From NCBI RefSeq assembly GCF_030915485.1, contig NZ_CP133266.1, positions 434,001 to 498,000 on the forward strand: a DNA stretch of 64,000 nucleotides, in the 5' to 3' direction. The stretch's first letter is position 1. Each line of letters opens with the position of its first letter. Under the pieces are notes generated by a model, which saw only the letters and a program-made list of their open reading frames with translations, was not told where the DNA came from and ran no database searches. Both the position numbers and the translations under genes were made by a program. Of this stretch, positions 52,947 to 61,885 are shown one piece after another. Source of the stretch: Neobacillus sp. PS3-40. GTDB lineage: Bacteria > Bacillota > Bacilli > Bacillales > Cytobacillaceae.

Positions 52947-53762
52947 CTATTGTGGACTTTTCTTATGAAATAAACCCATTACCTCAATTGTTTGGGTAAT
53001 ATTGACAAAGGCTCCTGCATCAACCTCTGCAATAAATTTTTTTACATCTTGGAGCTCGTAACGGGAGATAACAATAAATAAGATATTTCTTTTATCATTT
53101 GAATATCCGCCTACTCCATCCATAATTGTCAAACCACGATATAAATTGGTTAATAAATGTTGTCTCATTTCCTCGCCCTTATCGGTGATGATCATTAGAG
53201 TTAGTTTAATATGATGTGTGTATAATGCATCAACAACTTTACCAGTAGCGTAGATAGAAACCATCGTATTAAGAGCTTTATCCCAATCAAATAAAAATCC
53301 ACTTATCACAATGACTACTGCATTCATACTTGACATTATTAGCCCCAGCGGAAAATCCTTACTCCTCGAAACAAGCATTCCAATAATATCAAATCCCCCA
53401 GTTGATCCGGAACAGCGTAAAACAATTCCGACTCCAAGTCCCGTCAATGCACCTCCGAAAATAGAAGAAAGAATGGCATCTTCTGCAACCGCATGTACTG
53501 GAATAAAATAAAGGCCAAACGAAATAATCATTACAGAAAAGACTGATTTCCAGATAAACTTTTTGCCCAATAGTTTATACCCTATGATTAACAAAGGGAG
53601 ATTCAAGAGAAAATTAGCTACACCAGTATTAAGTGGAGTAAGCATTCCCAAAATCATCGATATTCCATTTACACCACTGCTTAACACTTGATGTGGAATT
53701 AAAAATAAATTATATGCTATTACAACAATAAATGATCCAAAAATAATACCAAAAACCTGCAT
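52947..53762 (-). CDS. YitT family membrane protein with DUF2179 (paralogue 4)
   Basis: A 271-residue YitT protein: IPHQVLSSGVNGISMILGML, GSTGGFDIIGMLVSRSKDF, and DUF2179 (LTIMDGVGGYSNDKRN, VDAGAFVNITQTIEVMGLF). AGGGGGAT before ATG 53762. On the minus strand just downstream of candidate RNA copy A. Confidence 0.87.
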   Translation of the reverse strand: MQVFGIIFGSFIVVIAYNLFLIPHQVLSSGVNGISMILGMLTPLNTGVANFLLNLPLLIIGYKLLGKKFIWKSVFSVMIISFGLYFIPVHAVAEDAILSSIFGGALTGLGVGIVLRCSGSTGGFDIIGMLVSRSKDFPLGLIMSSMNAVVIVISGFLFDWDKALNTMVSIYATGKVVDALYTHHIKLTLMIITDKGEEMRQHLLTNLYRGLTIMDGVGGYSNDKRNILFIVISRYELQDVKKFIAEVDAGAFVNITQTIEVMGLFHKKSPQ

Positions 53763-53923
53763 AATATCCCCCTGCAACTACCTATGTCTATCTTAAAAAT
53801 AATACAGATTCACTTCGCTGATGTAAATTTAAAAGTATTTTACAAAAATAATTATTAGTCTGTATTTTCGTATCTGTGCGGTTTTAATTATAAAAATGTT
53901 CTTAAAAGGTTTTATATAAAAAA

Positions 53924-54014
53924 CTTGCCGATTAGCAAGCCCCTAAGGGCAATGATTAGGCGTAGTTGTCCTTATGCACTAGTAGAATTTATGGATATAA
54001 ATTTCTGATTAGCC
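53924..54014 (-). ncRNA. Candidate structured RNA, copy A
   Basis: 91 bases. On the minus strand, in order: stem CTAATCAGAAATTTATA.., single-stranded GTGCATA, stem with TACGC, hairpin GCCCttagGGGC, and 3' hairpin CTTGC..GCAAG followed by six T, a terminator. Copy B (60122-60212) has the same length and the terminator stem CTCGC/GCGAG, a compensatory pair change. Promoter not located. Confidence 0.6.
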
Positions 54015-54025
54015 AAAAAAATATA

Positions 54026-54054
54026 TTGACCTTTCCATTCAAAAAAATTATATT
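54026..54054 (+). promoter_or_regulatory. SigA promoter of lysP
   Basis: TTGACC and TATATT 17 bases apart, about 20 bases before the riboswitch begins. Confidence 0.65.
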
Positions 54055-54089
54055 ATATTAAGTGTATATGAACTTAATATGACAAATCC

Positions 54090-54290
54090 TCATCAAACCG
54101 ATGAGGTAGAGGTCGCGGCTTTTATGAGTAGAATGGACGAGATGTTGAGAGATTGAAGACTCCGTTTGAAAGGAAAGGCTGCCGAAGTGTGTTTGACTCT
54201 TAATTCAAGCATGCTGGGTCTGTTTTCGAATAGGAACAGAACTGTCACGTTTTGCCTTACCAGTGAAACGTGTTGAGCTATCTTTCGGAA
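54090..54290 (+). promoter_or_regulatory. Lysine riboswitch (L-box)
   Basis: Conserved L-box blocks in order: GGTAGAGGTCGCGG, ATGAGTAGA, AAAGGCTGCCGAAG, GCTGGGTCTG, AGAACTGTCAC, and closing GAGCTATC that pairs with GGTAG. A terminator follows at 54311-54346. Lysine binding should favour the terminator and shut off the permease. Confidence 0.92.
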
Positions 54291-54310
54291 GGTATGATGC
54301 GGGGTATTGA

Positions 54311-54346
54311 TATGCCACTCGATTCTACTCGTGTGGTATTTTTTAT
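54311..54346 (+). terminator. Riboswitch-controlled terminator of lysP
   Basis: ATGCCAC pairs with GTGTGGTAT (one G-U) around about 15 bases, followed by seven T (ATTTTTTATT), between the L-box and the lysP ribosome site. Confidence 0.8.
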
Positions 54347-54387
54347 TCCCAAACTCCTTCCAGAATAAAAAAAAGGAGTACAAAATA

Positions 54388-55842
54388 ATGCAAACAGCTA
54401 CAGCAAGAAAGACAAATAATGAAGTGACAGAATTAAAACGAGGTCTTAAAGCCCGTCACTTAACAATGATTTCCCTTGGCGGAACGATTGGAACTGGTTT
54501 ATTTTTAGCAAGTGGTGGGGCCATCCATACCGCAGGGCCAGGTGGAGCACTTCTTTCCTATTTATTAATTGGAATCATGGTTTATTTCCTTATGACAAGC
54601 CTTGCAGAAATGGGAGCATACATGCCTGTAGCTGGAAGTTTCAGCACATATGCAACAAAGTTTGTTGATCCATCACTAGGATTTGCACTAGGCTGGAATT
54701 ATTGGTACAACTGGGCAATTACGATTGCAGCTGAATTATCAGCCGTAACCATGATTATGAAATTTTGGTTCCCACATACTCCATCATTACTTTGGAGCAG
54801 TATCTTTTTAGTTATTATGTTTCTATTAAATTATCTTTCAGTAAAAGGATTTGGAGAAGCAGAATACTGGTTCTCACTTATTAAAGTTGTAACTGTCATT
54901 ATCTTTATTATTTCTGGAGCGTTAATGATTTTCGGGATTATGGGAGGTCATGCAATCGGCTTAAAGAACTTTACGATTGGTGATGCACCTTTCCACGGCG
55001 GTTTCATGTCAATGCTTGGTATCTTTATGGCAGCCGGATTCTCTTTCCAAGGAACAGAACTTCTTGGAGTTGCCGCTGGTGAGACTGAAAATCCAGCTAA
55101 ATCTATTCCACAGGCTGTTAAACAAGTATTTTGGCGTATTCTTTTATTCTATGTTTTTGCGATTCTTATTATCGGATTAATCATTCCGTACACAAATGGA
55201 AATTTAGCAAGCGGCGATGTTACAGTGAGTCCTTTTACTCTTGTTTTCCAAAAAGCCGGCATTGCTTTCGCAGCTTCAGTCATGAATGCGATTATATTAA
55301 CTGCAGTATTATCTGCAGGAAATTCAGGGATGTATGCTTCCACTCGTATGCTTTGGGATTTAGCACGCGAGGGAAAAGCACCAAAGTTTCTTGGTAAATT
55401 AGACAAACGTGGTGTTCCAGTAAATGCGTTAATCGTAACTTCACTTGTCGGCACTGTTGCTTTCTTTGCTTCTCTATTTGGAGATGGAACAGTGTATATC
55501 TGGCTCTTGAATGCTTCCGGAATGTCCGGCTTTATTGCATGGCTCGGAATTGCTATTTGTCATTATCGTTTCCGTAAAGCATTTGTTGCTCAAGGAAAAG
55601 ACTTTAACCTTCTTCCATACAAATCAAAGTTTTTCCCATTTGGCCCAATCTTTGCCTTCGTATTATGTGGGTTCGTAGTGCTCGGACAAAATTATTCAGC
55701 CTTTATGGGTGACCATATTGATTGGAATGGTATTATGGTATCTTATATTGGTTTACCACTATTCCTCGTTTTATGGCTCGGCTACAAATATACAAAGAAA
55801 ACTAAGATTGTTCCTTTAGATAAATGCGATTTAAATAATTAA
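54388..55842 (+). CDS. lysP: Lysine-specific amino acid permease
   Basis: A 484-residue, 12-helix APC-family permease (AAT subfamily): LKARHLTMISLGGTIGTGLF, GPGGALLSYLLIGIMVYFLM, FQGTELLGVAAGE are landmarks. Specificity for lysine is inferred from the L-box upstream. AAAGGAG precedes ATG 54388; the frame extends upstream into the leader terminator but is unlikely to be translated. Followed by a strong terminator. Confidence 0.92.
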   Translation: MQTATARKTNNEVTELKRGLKARHLTMISLGGTIGTGLFLASGGAIHTAGPGGALLSYLLIGIMVYFLMTSLAEMGAYMPVAGSFSTYATKFVDPSLGFALGWNYWYNWAITIAAELSAVTMIMKFWFPHTPSLLWSSIFLVIMFLLNYLSVKGFGEAEYWFSLIKVVTVIIFIISGALMIFGIMGGHAIGLKNFTIGDAPFHGGFMSMLGIFMAAGFSFQGTELLGVAAGETENPAKSIPQAVKQVFWRILLFYVFAILIIGLIIPYTNGNLASGDVTVSPFTLVFQKAGIAFAASVMNAIILTAVLSAGNSGMYASTRMLWDLAREGKAPKFLGKLDKRGVPVNALIVTSLVGTVAFFASLFGDGTVYIWLLNASGMSGFIAWLGIAICHYRFRKAFVAQGKDFNLLPYKSKFFPFGPIFAFVLCGFVVLGQNYSAFMGDHIDWNGIMVSYIGLPLFLVLWLGYKYTKKTKIVPLDKCDLNN

Positions 55843-55852
55843 AAAATTCTTC

Positions 55853-55887
55853 AAACCGGTCATTTTAACGATTGACCGGTTTTTTTC
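55853..55887 (+). terminator. Terminator after lysP
   Basis: AAACCGGTCA pairs with TGACCGGTTT, followed by seven T. Confidence 0.85.
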
Positions 55888-55932
55888 GTCTTTTGAATAT
55901 CTAATCGCTTTAAATCGACCCCTTTAGCCAAA

Positions 55933-55968
55933 AAAAGCATGTCTGAAATTATTCAGACATGCTTTTTT
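55933..55968. terminator. Terminator after uvrC
   Basis: AAAAGCATGTCTGA pairs with TCAGACATGCTTTT; symmetric runs on both sides. Confidence 0.85.
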
Positions 55969-55974
55969 ATTGAA

Positions 55975-57753
55975 TTAATTCTTCTGCAATTTTTCCAAAA
56001 GAACCTTCGCTGCTGACTCAGGTATCCCTAGTGCATGTACCTCTTCAACTGTGGCTTCCTTCATCTTTTTAACAGAACCAAAATGTTTAAGAAGCTCTTT
56101 TTTTCGTTTTGGGCCGATTCCAGCAATCCCATCCAACAGTGAGCTAAAGCTATTTTTACTACGTAGTTGACGATGGAACGTTATTGCAAAACGGTGCACT
56201 TCATCCTGAATTCGTTGTAATAAATAGAATGACTCGCTCGTCCGTTCAAGCGGTATTGTTTCAAGTGGATCACCAAATAACAACATCGATGTTCTATGCT
56301 TATCATCCTTAGCTAACCCTGCAACAGGAATATCTAAGCCTAGTTCATTTTCAAGTACATCTTTGGCAATTTCAATTTGTCCTTTTCCCCCATCAATTAA
56401 CACTAAATCTGGAAGTGGCATTTTCTCTTTCAAAACACGCCAATATCGTCGCCGAATGACTTCTCGCATGGTTGCATAGTCATCAGCGCCTTCAACAGTT
56501 TTAATTTTATATTTACGGTATCCATTTTTATTGGGACGTCCATCAGTAAAGCTAACCATTGCGGAAACAGGATTTGTACCCATAATATTCGAATTATCAA
56601 ATGCTTCGATCAGGCGGGGCGCAGGAATACCCATTGCTTCCCCTAGCAATTCAACCGCACCAAGCGTCCGCTCTTCATCCCTCGCAAGCAATGAAAACTT
56701 CTCTTTTAATGCTACTTTTGCATTTTTGTAAGCTAGCATGGTCAAATCCTTTTTATTCCCACGCTTTGGTACGAAGACGGGTATGCCTAACAAAGCTTTA
56801 ATGGTTTCCGCATCAACGGAATCCGGCAGAAAAATTTCATTTGGTAGTAGATGATTTACGCGCTTATAAAATTGAGCAATATAGGACAAAAACTCCTCTG
56901 CTGGGTCATCGTAACAAGGAAAAATAGAAACATCCCGTTCAATTAACTTCCCTTGTCTAACAAAAAATACTTGCACACACATCCAGCCTTTATAAACAGC
57001 ATACCCAAATACATCTCGATCGGTAAAATCAATGCTTGTCATCGTTTGTTTTTCAAGAGTGATTTCTATATTGCTAATTTGGTCACGGAATTCTGCTGCT
57101 TTTTCAAAGTCCAGCTTCTCAGCAGCACTACTCATCTTGTCAGTAAGTTCCTTCTTAACCGCTGCATGTCCACCATTTAAAAAGCGCGTGATTTTTTCGA
57201 TCATATCAATATATTCTTGCTGACTAACATCCCGAATACAAGGACCGATACATAGCCCTATATGGTAATAAAGGCAGGCTCTTCCTGGTCGCCCATTACA
57301 TTTTCGGAGCGGATAAAGCTTTTCTATTATTTTTTTCGTCTCATTGGCAGCAGTCACATTTGGATATGGGCCAAAATACTTTGCTTTATCATTCAAGACT
57401 TTCCGCGTAATTATCAACCTTGGGTGTCGTTCATTGGTAATTTTAATATACGGATATGTCTTGTCATCTTTTAACATGATATTGTATTTTGGATCATGTT
57501 TTTTTATTAAATTAATTTCCAGCAATAATGCCTCAACATTGGAGCTGGTAATAATATATTCAAAGTCAGTGATATCATTTACCAAACGTTGGGTTTTCCC
57601 ATCATGTGAGCCTGTAAAATAAGACCGCACACGATTTTTCAGCACTTTTGCTTTTCCAACATAAATAATGGTTCCATTGGAGTCCTTCATCAGGTAGCAA
57701 CCTGGCATATCTGGTAGTAGCGCCAATTTATTTTTTATAGTTTGATTGGGCAT
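55975..57753 (-). CDS. uvrC: Excinuclease ABC subunit C
   Basis: A 592-residue UvrC: GIY-YIG nuclease domain ([20 protein letters not shown], residues 15-34, with catalytic Tyr/Arg/Glu), Cys-rich segment ([12 protein letters not shown]), UvrB-binding UVR motif ([20 protein letters not shown]), RNase H-like 5' nuclease ([14 protein letters not shown]) and HhH pair ([20 protein letters not shown]). Cuts both sides of UvrB-marked lesions. GGAGGTG precedes the ATG, with a LexA-type box 32 bases upstream. Confidence 0.96.
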   Translation of the reverse strand: MPNQTIKNKLALLPDMPGCYLMKDSNGTIIYVGKAKVLKNRVRSYFTGSHDGKTQRLVNDITDFEYIITSSNVEALLLEINLIKKHDPKYNIMLKDDKTYPYIKITNERHPRLIITRKVLNDKAKYFGPYPNVTAANETKKIIEKLYPLRKCNGRPGRACLYYHIGLCIGPCIRDVSQQEYIDMIEKITRFLNGGHAAVKKELTDKMSSAAEKLDFEKAAEFRDQISNIEITLEKQTMTSIDFTDRDVFGYAVYKGWMCVQVFFVRQGKLIERDVSIFPCYDDPAEEFLSYIAQFYKRVNHLLPNEIFLPDSVDAETIKALLGIPVFVPKRGNKKDLTMLAYKNAKVALKEKFSLLARDEERTLGAVELLGEAMGIPAPRLIEAFDNSNIMGTNPVSAMVSFTDGRPNKNGYRKYKIKTVEGADDYATMREVIRRRYWRVLKEKMPLPDLVLIDGGKGQIEIAKDVLENELGLDIPVAGLAKDDKHRTSMLLFGDPLETIPLERTSESFYLLQRIQDEVHRFAITFHRQLRSKNSFSSLLDGIAGIGPKRKKELLKHFGSVKKMKEATVEEVHALGIPESAAKVLLEKLQKN

Positions 57754-57784
57754 GATTCACACCTCCTACCAATTATAAGTATAA

Positions 57785-57798
57785 CGAAAATACGTTCG
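57785..57798. promoter_or_regulatory. LexA/SOS box upstream of uvrC
   Basis: CGAAAATACGTTCG matches the Gram-positive consensus CGAACNNNNGTTCG at 9 of 10 fixed positions. It lies 32 bases before the uvrC start codon. Confidence 0.75.
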
Positions 57799-57981
57799 TA
57801 AGCAAAGGAAATAACTGTCTATAGTTTTAAAAAGCCGATATCATTTTTCACGAGGAAAACTTGAGTAACGCTAGCATTTGCCCTAGCTGCACATTTGCGA
57901 TATGAGTGCTGATTATTTAACAATAAAAGTTACTTACTTTAGTGTGTTAACAAAGATAAACATTTTTATAGGCTAAATAAA

Positions 57982-57999
57982 ACCCACCCGCGGGTGAGT
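57982..57999 (-). terminator. Terminator after histidine kinase
   Basis: ACTCACCCG / CGGGTGGGT hairpin followed by TTTTATTT on the minus strand, immediately after the kinase stop codon. Confidence 0.7.
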
Positions 58000-59259
58000 C
58001 TATTTAAAGCCATCTTTTATTGGTAATTTAATGATAAACTTTGTCCCTTTTTCTACCTTGCTTTCAACGCTAATATTGCCATGATGGGCATCCACAATCC
58101 ACTTTGCAATTGATAACCCTAACCCCGTTCCACCCTCAGACCTTCTTCTACCTTTATCGCTTCTAAAAAAGCGATCAAAAATATGTGGTAAATCTTCGCT
58201 TGAAATTCCTATTCCCGAATCCTCAATGGTTATTTTTAAAGAGTTTATTTCCTTTTTACAGGTGATGATAAGTATTCCTCCAGAAGAAGTGAATTTTAAT
58301 GCATTATCTAATAAAATGACAAAAAGTTGATGAATCCTCTCTTTATCACCCATGTAAAAAATGCCCTTATCTACCTTCCCCTCAATAGTAATATTTTTCA
58401 TTGAAGCAATTGGTTCAAATTGCTCAATAATTAATTGAATCAATTCATCAATGGGAAAGATGGCAGGATTGATTAATTTTTCATTTGAATCTGATCTTGC
58501 TAAGGTAAGTAATTCTTCTACTAATTTATTTATCCTCTTTACCTCAGAAAGGCTTTTAAAAATTGTTTCACTTTCTTGTTCAATCGTATTTGCTGGATGT
58601 CTGAAAAGTAATTCTAAGTGTGTTTGAATGACAGATAATGGCGTTCGAAGCTCATGTGATGCATCAGCAACAAACTGTGATTGCTTTTCCCATGAACGTT
58701 GAATGGGTACCAACGCTCTGTTTGCTAAAATTAGACCTACAAAAAAAGATAAAACTAATCCGCCTGCACTTCCAAAACCAATCATGATTAACAAATTATT
58801 TAACATACTAACTTCTGGCTCAATGTTATAGACAAGCTGGATAAGCTTAACATGTTCATTATTTAAACTTCTGTTATTTGTTTTAATGGTTAAAATTCGG
58901 TAGGAATGGCCTTCAATCGATTGTGTTCTAAGCATTCTCTGATGATGAATTGGCGATAAATGGACAATATCTTTTTGGAAAAAGGCATTTTCAGGATAGC
59001 TTTTTAGTAAAACTGAGTTATTTCCCCAAAACAAATAGGAAACTCTTCGTTCAGATTCTCGTTCATTTTTTTCTTTAATATCATCCAGGTCATTGTGTTT
59101 AAAGACTTGTGCTTTTTCTGATAGTTTTTCATCAATAGAAGAAAAGGAGGTGCGATACATATAAAAATAAAGGCTCACCCCAAGGATACTCAAGATACAG
59201 AAGAAGATAAGAGTATACATGGAAACTAACCGTATTTTAGTCTTTCGAAACATCCTCAT
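58000..59259 (-). CDS. Sensor histidine kinase (second two-component system)
   Basis: A 419-residue kinase with two membrane helices (about 12-33 and 150-172), extracytoplasmic loop of about 115 residues, no clear HAMP, HisKA with His near 200 (DASHELRTPLSVIQTHLELL) and ATPase domain (LLDNALKFT, DSGIGIS, GTGLGLSIAKWI). AAAGGGAG precedes the ATG. Overlaps the response-regulator gene by 23 bases. Confidence 0.9.
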   Translation of the reverse strand: MRMFRKTKIRLVSMYTLIFFCILSILGVSLYFYMYRTSFSSIDEKLSEKAQVFKHNDLDDIKEKNERESERRVSYLFWGNNSVLLKSYPENAFFQKDIVHLSPIHHQRMLRTQSIEGHSYRILTIKTNNRSLNNEHVKLIQLVYNIEPEVSMLNNLLIMIGFGSAGGLVLSFFVGLILANRALVPIQRSWEKQSQFVADASHELRTPLSVIQTHLELLFRHPANTIEQESETIFKSLSEVKRINKLVEELLTLARSDSNEKLINPAIFPIDELIQLIIEQFEPIASMKNITIEGKVDKGIFYMGDKERIHQLFVILLDNALKFTSSGGILIITCKKEINSLKITIEDSGIGISSEDLPHIFDRFFRSDKGRRRSEGGTGLGLSIAKWIVDAHHGNISVESKVEKGTKFIIKLPIKDGFK

Positions 59260-59929
59260 CGTCTCCCTTTAGCATAAAACCTATCCCACGTACTGTTTTG
59301 ATAAACTGGTCGCATTGAAAAATTGCCAGCTTTTTTCGAAGATGGTGCACATACACATCAACAACATTTACCCCAGCTTCCGATTCAAAGCCCCAAATGC
59401 GATTAAAAATTTGATCCCTTAATAAAATTTGTTCTTTGTTTCTTATGAAAAATTCCAGTAGTAAATATTCTTTGACAGTTAAGTTTAACTTATGATCGTC
59501 AATATACCCATCATGTTCATTCTCATTGATTACTAATGGGCCATAAACCAATTCACTTTCTACATTTTCTCCCTTTCCCCGAAGAAGGACTCGTATTCTA
59601 GCCAATAGCTCCGCGGCTGCGAATGGTTTAATTAAATAGTCATCAGCACCCAAATCCAAACCTTTAACACGGTCTTCAACACTATCTTTTGCAGTTAGTA
59701 GGAGGATTGGTGTTTTAATTGCGCTTTCTCGTAATGATTTTACAATGGAAAAACCATCTAATTCGGGTAACATAATATCAAGTACAATCACATCATATAT
59801 ATTTTGTTTTGCAAGTTCAAGCCCATCGTACCCATTCAATGCGCGATCTGTTACATAATTTTCTTCATTTAAAATTTTTATAATTCCCTCCAAAAGGGCA
59901 AATTCATCCTCAACAACTAGTATTTTCAT
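59237..59929 (-). CDS. OmpR family response regulator (second system)
   Basis: A 230-residue regulator with receiver Asp51 (DVIVLDIMLPELDGF), Lys in IKPFAAAELLARI, and winged helix (LTVKEYLLLEFFIRNKEQIL, DVYVHHLRKKL). ATG 59929 follows GGAGGAAG. Candidate RNA copy B ends about 190 bases upstream. Confidence 0.92.
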   Translation of the reverse strand: MKILVVEDEFALLEGIIKILNEENYVTDRALNGYDGLELAKQNIYDVIVLDIMLPELDGFSIVKSLRESAIKTPILLLTAKDSVEDRVKGLDLGADDYLIKPFAAAELLARIRVLLRGKGENVESELVYGPLVINENEHDGYIDDHKLNLTVKEYLLLEFFIRNKEQILLRDQIFNRIWGFESEAGVNVVDVYVHHLRKKLAIFQCDQFIKTVRGIGFMLKGDDEDVSKD

Positions 59930-60121
59930 AACTTCCTCCAAGCCTTAAAGGTACCAAAAGTATCGATTCCAGTATTTATTAGAATTATACTCGTTTGGAA
60001 TAAGGATACCGTTTATTTTTTAAAATTAGATTAAAAATTAGTTCGCATAATTAAATAATCTTTCCCACCACTTTTTTTCTAGTTTTATTAGTAGTCTTCA
60101 TTCAAAAAATCATATAGAAAA
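59930..60121. other. Intergenic region upstream of response regulator
   Basis: No feature recognised before the structured element at 60122. Confidence 0.4.
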
Positions 60122-60212
60122 CTCGCTGATTGGCGAGCCCCAAAGGGCGATGACAGAGGCATAGTTGCACTTATGCACTAGCAGAATTTATGGATATAAA
60201 TTCTGTCTAGCC
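60122..60212 (-). ncRNA. Candidate structured RNA, copy B
   Basis: 91 bases, the same architecture as copy A: stem CAGAATTTAT/ATAAATTCTG framed by CTAG, the GTGCATA block, hairpin GCCC/GGGC, then CTCGC/GCGAG with a T-run. Base changes relative to copy A keep the pairing. It starts right after the terminator of the DUF2089 operon, so its own promoter is unclear. Confidence 0.6.
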
Positions 60213-60219
60213 AAAAAAA

Positions 60220-60249
60220 AGCACTATTCCAGTTATTAGGAATAATACT
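60220..60249 (-). terminator. Terminator of DUF2089 operon
   Basis: AGTATTATTCC pairs with GGAATAGTGCT around 8 bases, followed on the minus strand by eight T. Confidence 0.8.
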
Positions 60250-60527
60250 TATAATTTTACCATAACTTCTGTGCCATCCATGAATTTTGTTTCGACCAAT
60301 ACAAGCCCTCTATGAACTGAAAGTGCTTGCAATAGTGGTTTTAAATCATTTCTATCCAATTGAGGTAATTTAAATGCATTTCCATCTTTTTCGATAGCTC
60401 TATTTGCTATTTTAATCACTAATTTCGATGTAAGAATACCACCACATATATTTAACAAGATATAGGGAACGGGAATAATATAATTTCTATTTTTATTTCT
60501 AATTTTTACTTTTATCATCCCGATCAC
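60249..60527 (-). CDS. Hypothetical protein of DUF2089 operon
   Basis: A 92-residue basic protein: one hydrophobic segment near 17-37 (YIIPVPYILLNICGGILTSK) and a soluble half (LKPLLQALSVHRGLVLVETK). Overlaps the preceding gene by 4 bases (ATGA), so translationally coupled. Last gene of the operon. No family recognised with certainty. Confidence 0.7.
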   Translation of the reverse strand: MIGMIKVKIRNKNRNYIIPVPYILLNICGGILTSKLVIKIANRAIEKDGNAFKLPQLDRNDLKPLLQALSVHRGLVLVETKFMDGTEVMVKL

Positions 60528-60907
60528 TCAATAACAACAAGGATTTTTTCGCCTTTTGCAGTGGTAATATCGACAATCTGACCGTCAACCTCATTCTCAA
60601 TAGCATCAATTAATAGGTCGACATTTATATCTTTTACGTATTTTTCAGCTTCAGGAATTCTTTCCGCAATACTTGTTCCTACTTTCAAAACTGCATTTAC
60701 AAGTTTAATGGGTAAATTCACTTTTACATTATCACCCACTTCAGTTGTGACAATAATTTTTAACATCTTGTTCATGTATGATGTTTCTTTATTAAGTAGG
60801 ATTGTTTGATTTTTTCCTTGTAAAGCATTAATCAGCTCAGTCGCTTTATCCTTGTCAAGCTTCCCTTCTTCTACCATAGTTAGCACTCTCGAAATTTCCT
60901 CATTCAT
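60524..60907 (-). CDS. SHOCT-like domain protein
   Basis: A 127-residue protein whose N-terminus (EEISRVLTMVEEGKLDKDKATELI) is a SHOCT-like short helical domain. The rest (VNLPIKLVNAVLKVGTSIAE, AIENEVDGQIVDI) forms a soluble domain common in bacilli beside DUF2089 genes. Middle gene of the operon, 3 bases downstream of DUF2089. Confidence 0.75.
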   Translation of the reverse strand: MNEEISRVLTMVEEGKLDKDKATELINALQGKNQTILLNKETSYMNKMLKIIVTTEVGDNVKVNLPIKLVNAVLKVGTSIAERIPEAEKYVKDINVDLLIDAIENEVDGQIVDITTAKGEKILVVIE

Positions 60908-60910
60908 TCC

Positions 60911-61279
60911 TTATTCCTCCTCTTTCAGCATTTTAAGCGCATCTTCTGCGTTAATTTCACCTTTTTCAAGCATTGTAACAATTTTTTTCTTATCCACTTC
61001 AGTCTTTTTATTTGCTGCATATCCTAGAGCTACAATAATATCATCAAGTTTCCCTCGCACAGTAGGGTAGGAAATTCCTAATTCTTTTTCGACTTCTTTA
61101 ATATTTCCACGACATTTTAGAAATACTTCAATGAAATAGAGTTGTTCTTGGGCCAAAGATGCCAACTTCGAAAACTCAAACTCACTTTCAATCGTTGTAT
61201 GGCAATGTGTGCAATGTAATTTGGATACTTTTAATTGATTACTACAAACAGGGCAATTTGTGATGATCGGATTAGACAT
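60911..61279 (-). CDS. DUF2089 family regulator (zinc ribbon plus HTH)
   Basis: A 122-residue protein: zinc ribbon with two Cys-x-x-Cys pairs (CPVCSNQL, CTHCHTTI), then an HTH (EVEKELGISYPTVRGKLDDI) and a C-terminal SHOCT-like tail (LEKGEINAEDALKMLKEE) that resembles the N-terminus of the next protein. ATG 61279 has AAAGGAG. Probably controls its own operon and binds the partner through the matching tails (inference). Confidence 0.85.
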   Translation of the reverse strand: MSNPIITNCPVCSNQLKVSKLHCTHCHTTIESEFEFSKLASLAQEQLYFIEVFLKCRGNIKEVEKELGISYPTVRGKLDDIIVALGYAANKKTEVDKKKIVTMLEKGEINAEDALKMLKEEE

Positions 61280-61605
61280 TTTTAACTCCTTTCCTAACTT
61301 TAACCATATCATACATCACATTTTCCAAAAAATAAATATATAAATTAAAAATATTGATTAATTTTATAAAAAATATTAATTTTAATAATTTTTAAATTGA
61401 TTTTATGGATTTCCCTATATAAAAAAACCGAAATGATAACGGATTTTGCTTTCTATCACAAAACTTTAAAATGTATAAAGGTATGTAAGGGAACGTGTAT
61501 ATCAAATTGCATCGTATTTGCGATGTTTTTTATTTGGAAAAAAACGGATAATCCAGTGTTGTTAACAAGGAAACTGAAATTTAATATTCAATTGAAACAA
61601 AGAAA

Positions 61606-61630
61606 TGGCACAGTACAGTGTACTGTGCCA
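61606..61630. repeat. Perfect palindrome, site 1
   Basis: GGCACAGTACA, one base, TGTACTGTGCC. The same 23 bases recur at 63071-63093, on the other side of the IS1182/long-palindrome block. Confidence 0.9.
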
Positions 61631-61633
61631 CAG

Positions 61634-61657
61634 GCTGTCGAAAAACCCTTCGACAGC
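61634..61657 (+). terminator. Terminator-like hairpin
   Basis: GCTGTCG pairs with CGACAGC around 10 bases, then TTATTATTTT. No gene immediately upstream. Confidence 0.5.
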
Positions 61658-61738
61658 TTATTATTTTGCACAGATTATTTAATGATTCACCGCGTTAATT
61701 TGTTATAATAATATTAGTATATTAGCTTTGTAACTGGT

Positions 61739-61871
61739 CTGTTGATTTCCGCTCCAGGCGCTCGCTTTCCGCGGGCGTGCCGGGAAGCTTCCTCAGCGCT
61801 GAAGCGCTTGCGGGATCTCCCCTGCCCCGTACTCCCGCAGGAGTCGAGCACCTTCCACTCCAATCAACAGA
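61739..61871 (-). repeat. Long-palindrome intergenic repeat, copy 5
   Basis: Complete, in minus orientation: CTGTTGATTTCCGCTCCAGG to CTCCAATCAACAG. The 50 bases before it (CACCGCGTTAATT...) are shared with copy 2. Confidence 0.88.
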
Positions 61872-61885
61872 GTGTCTTTCAATAA

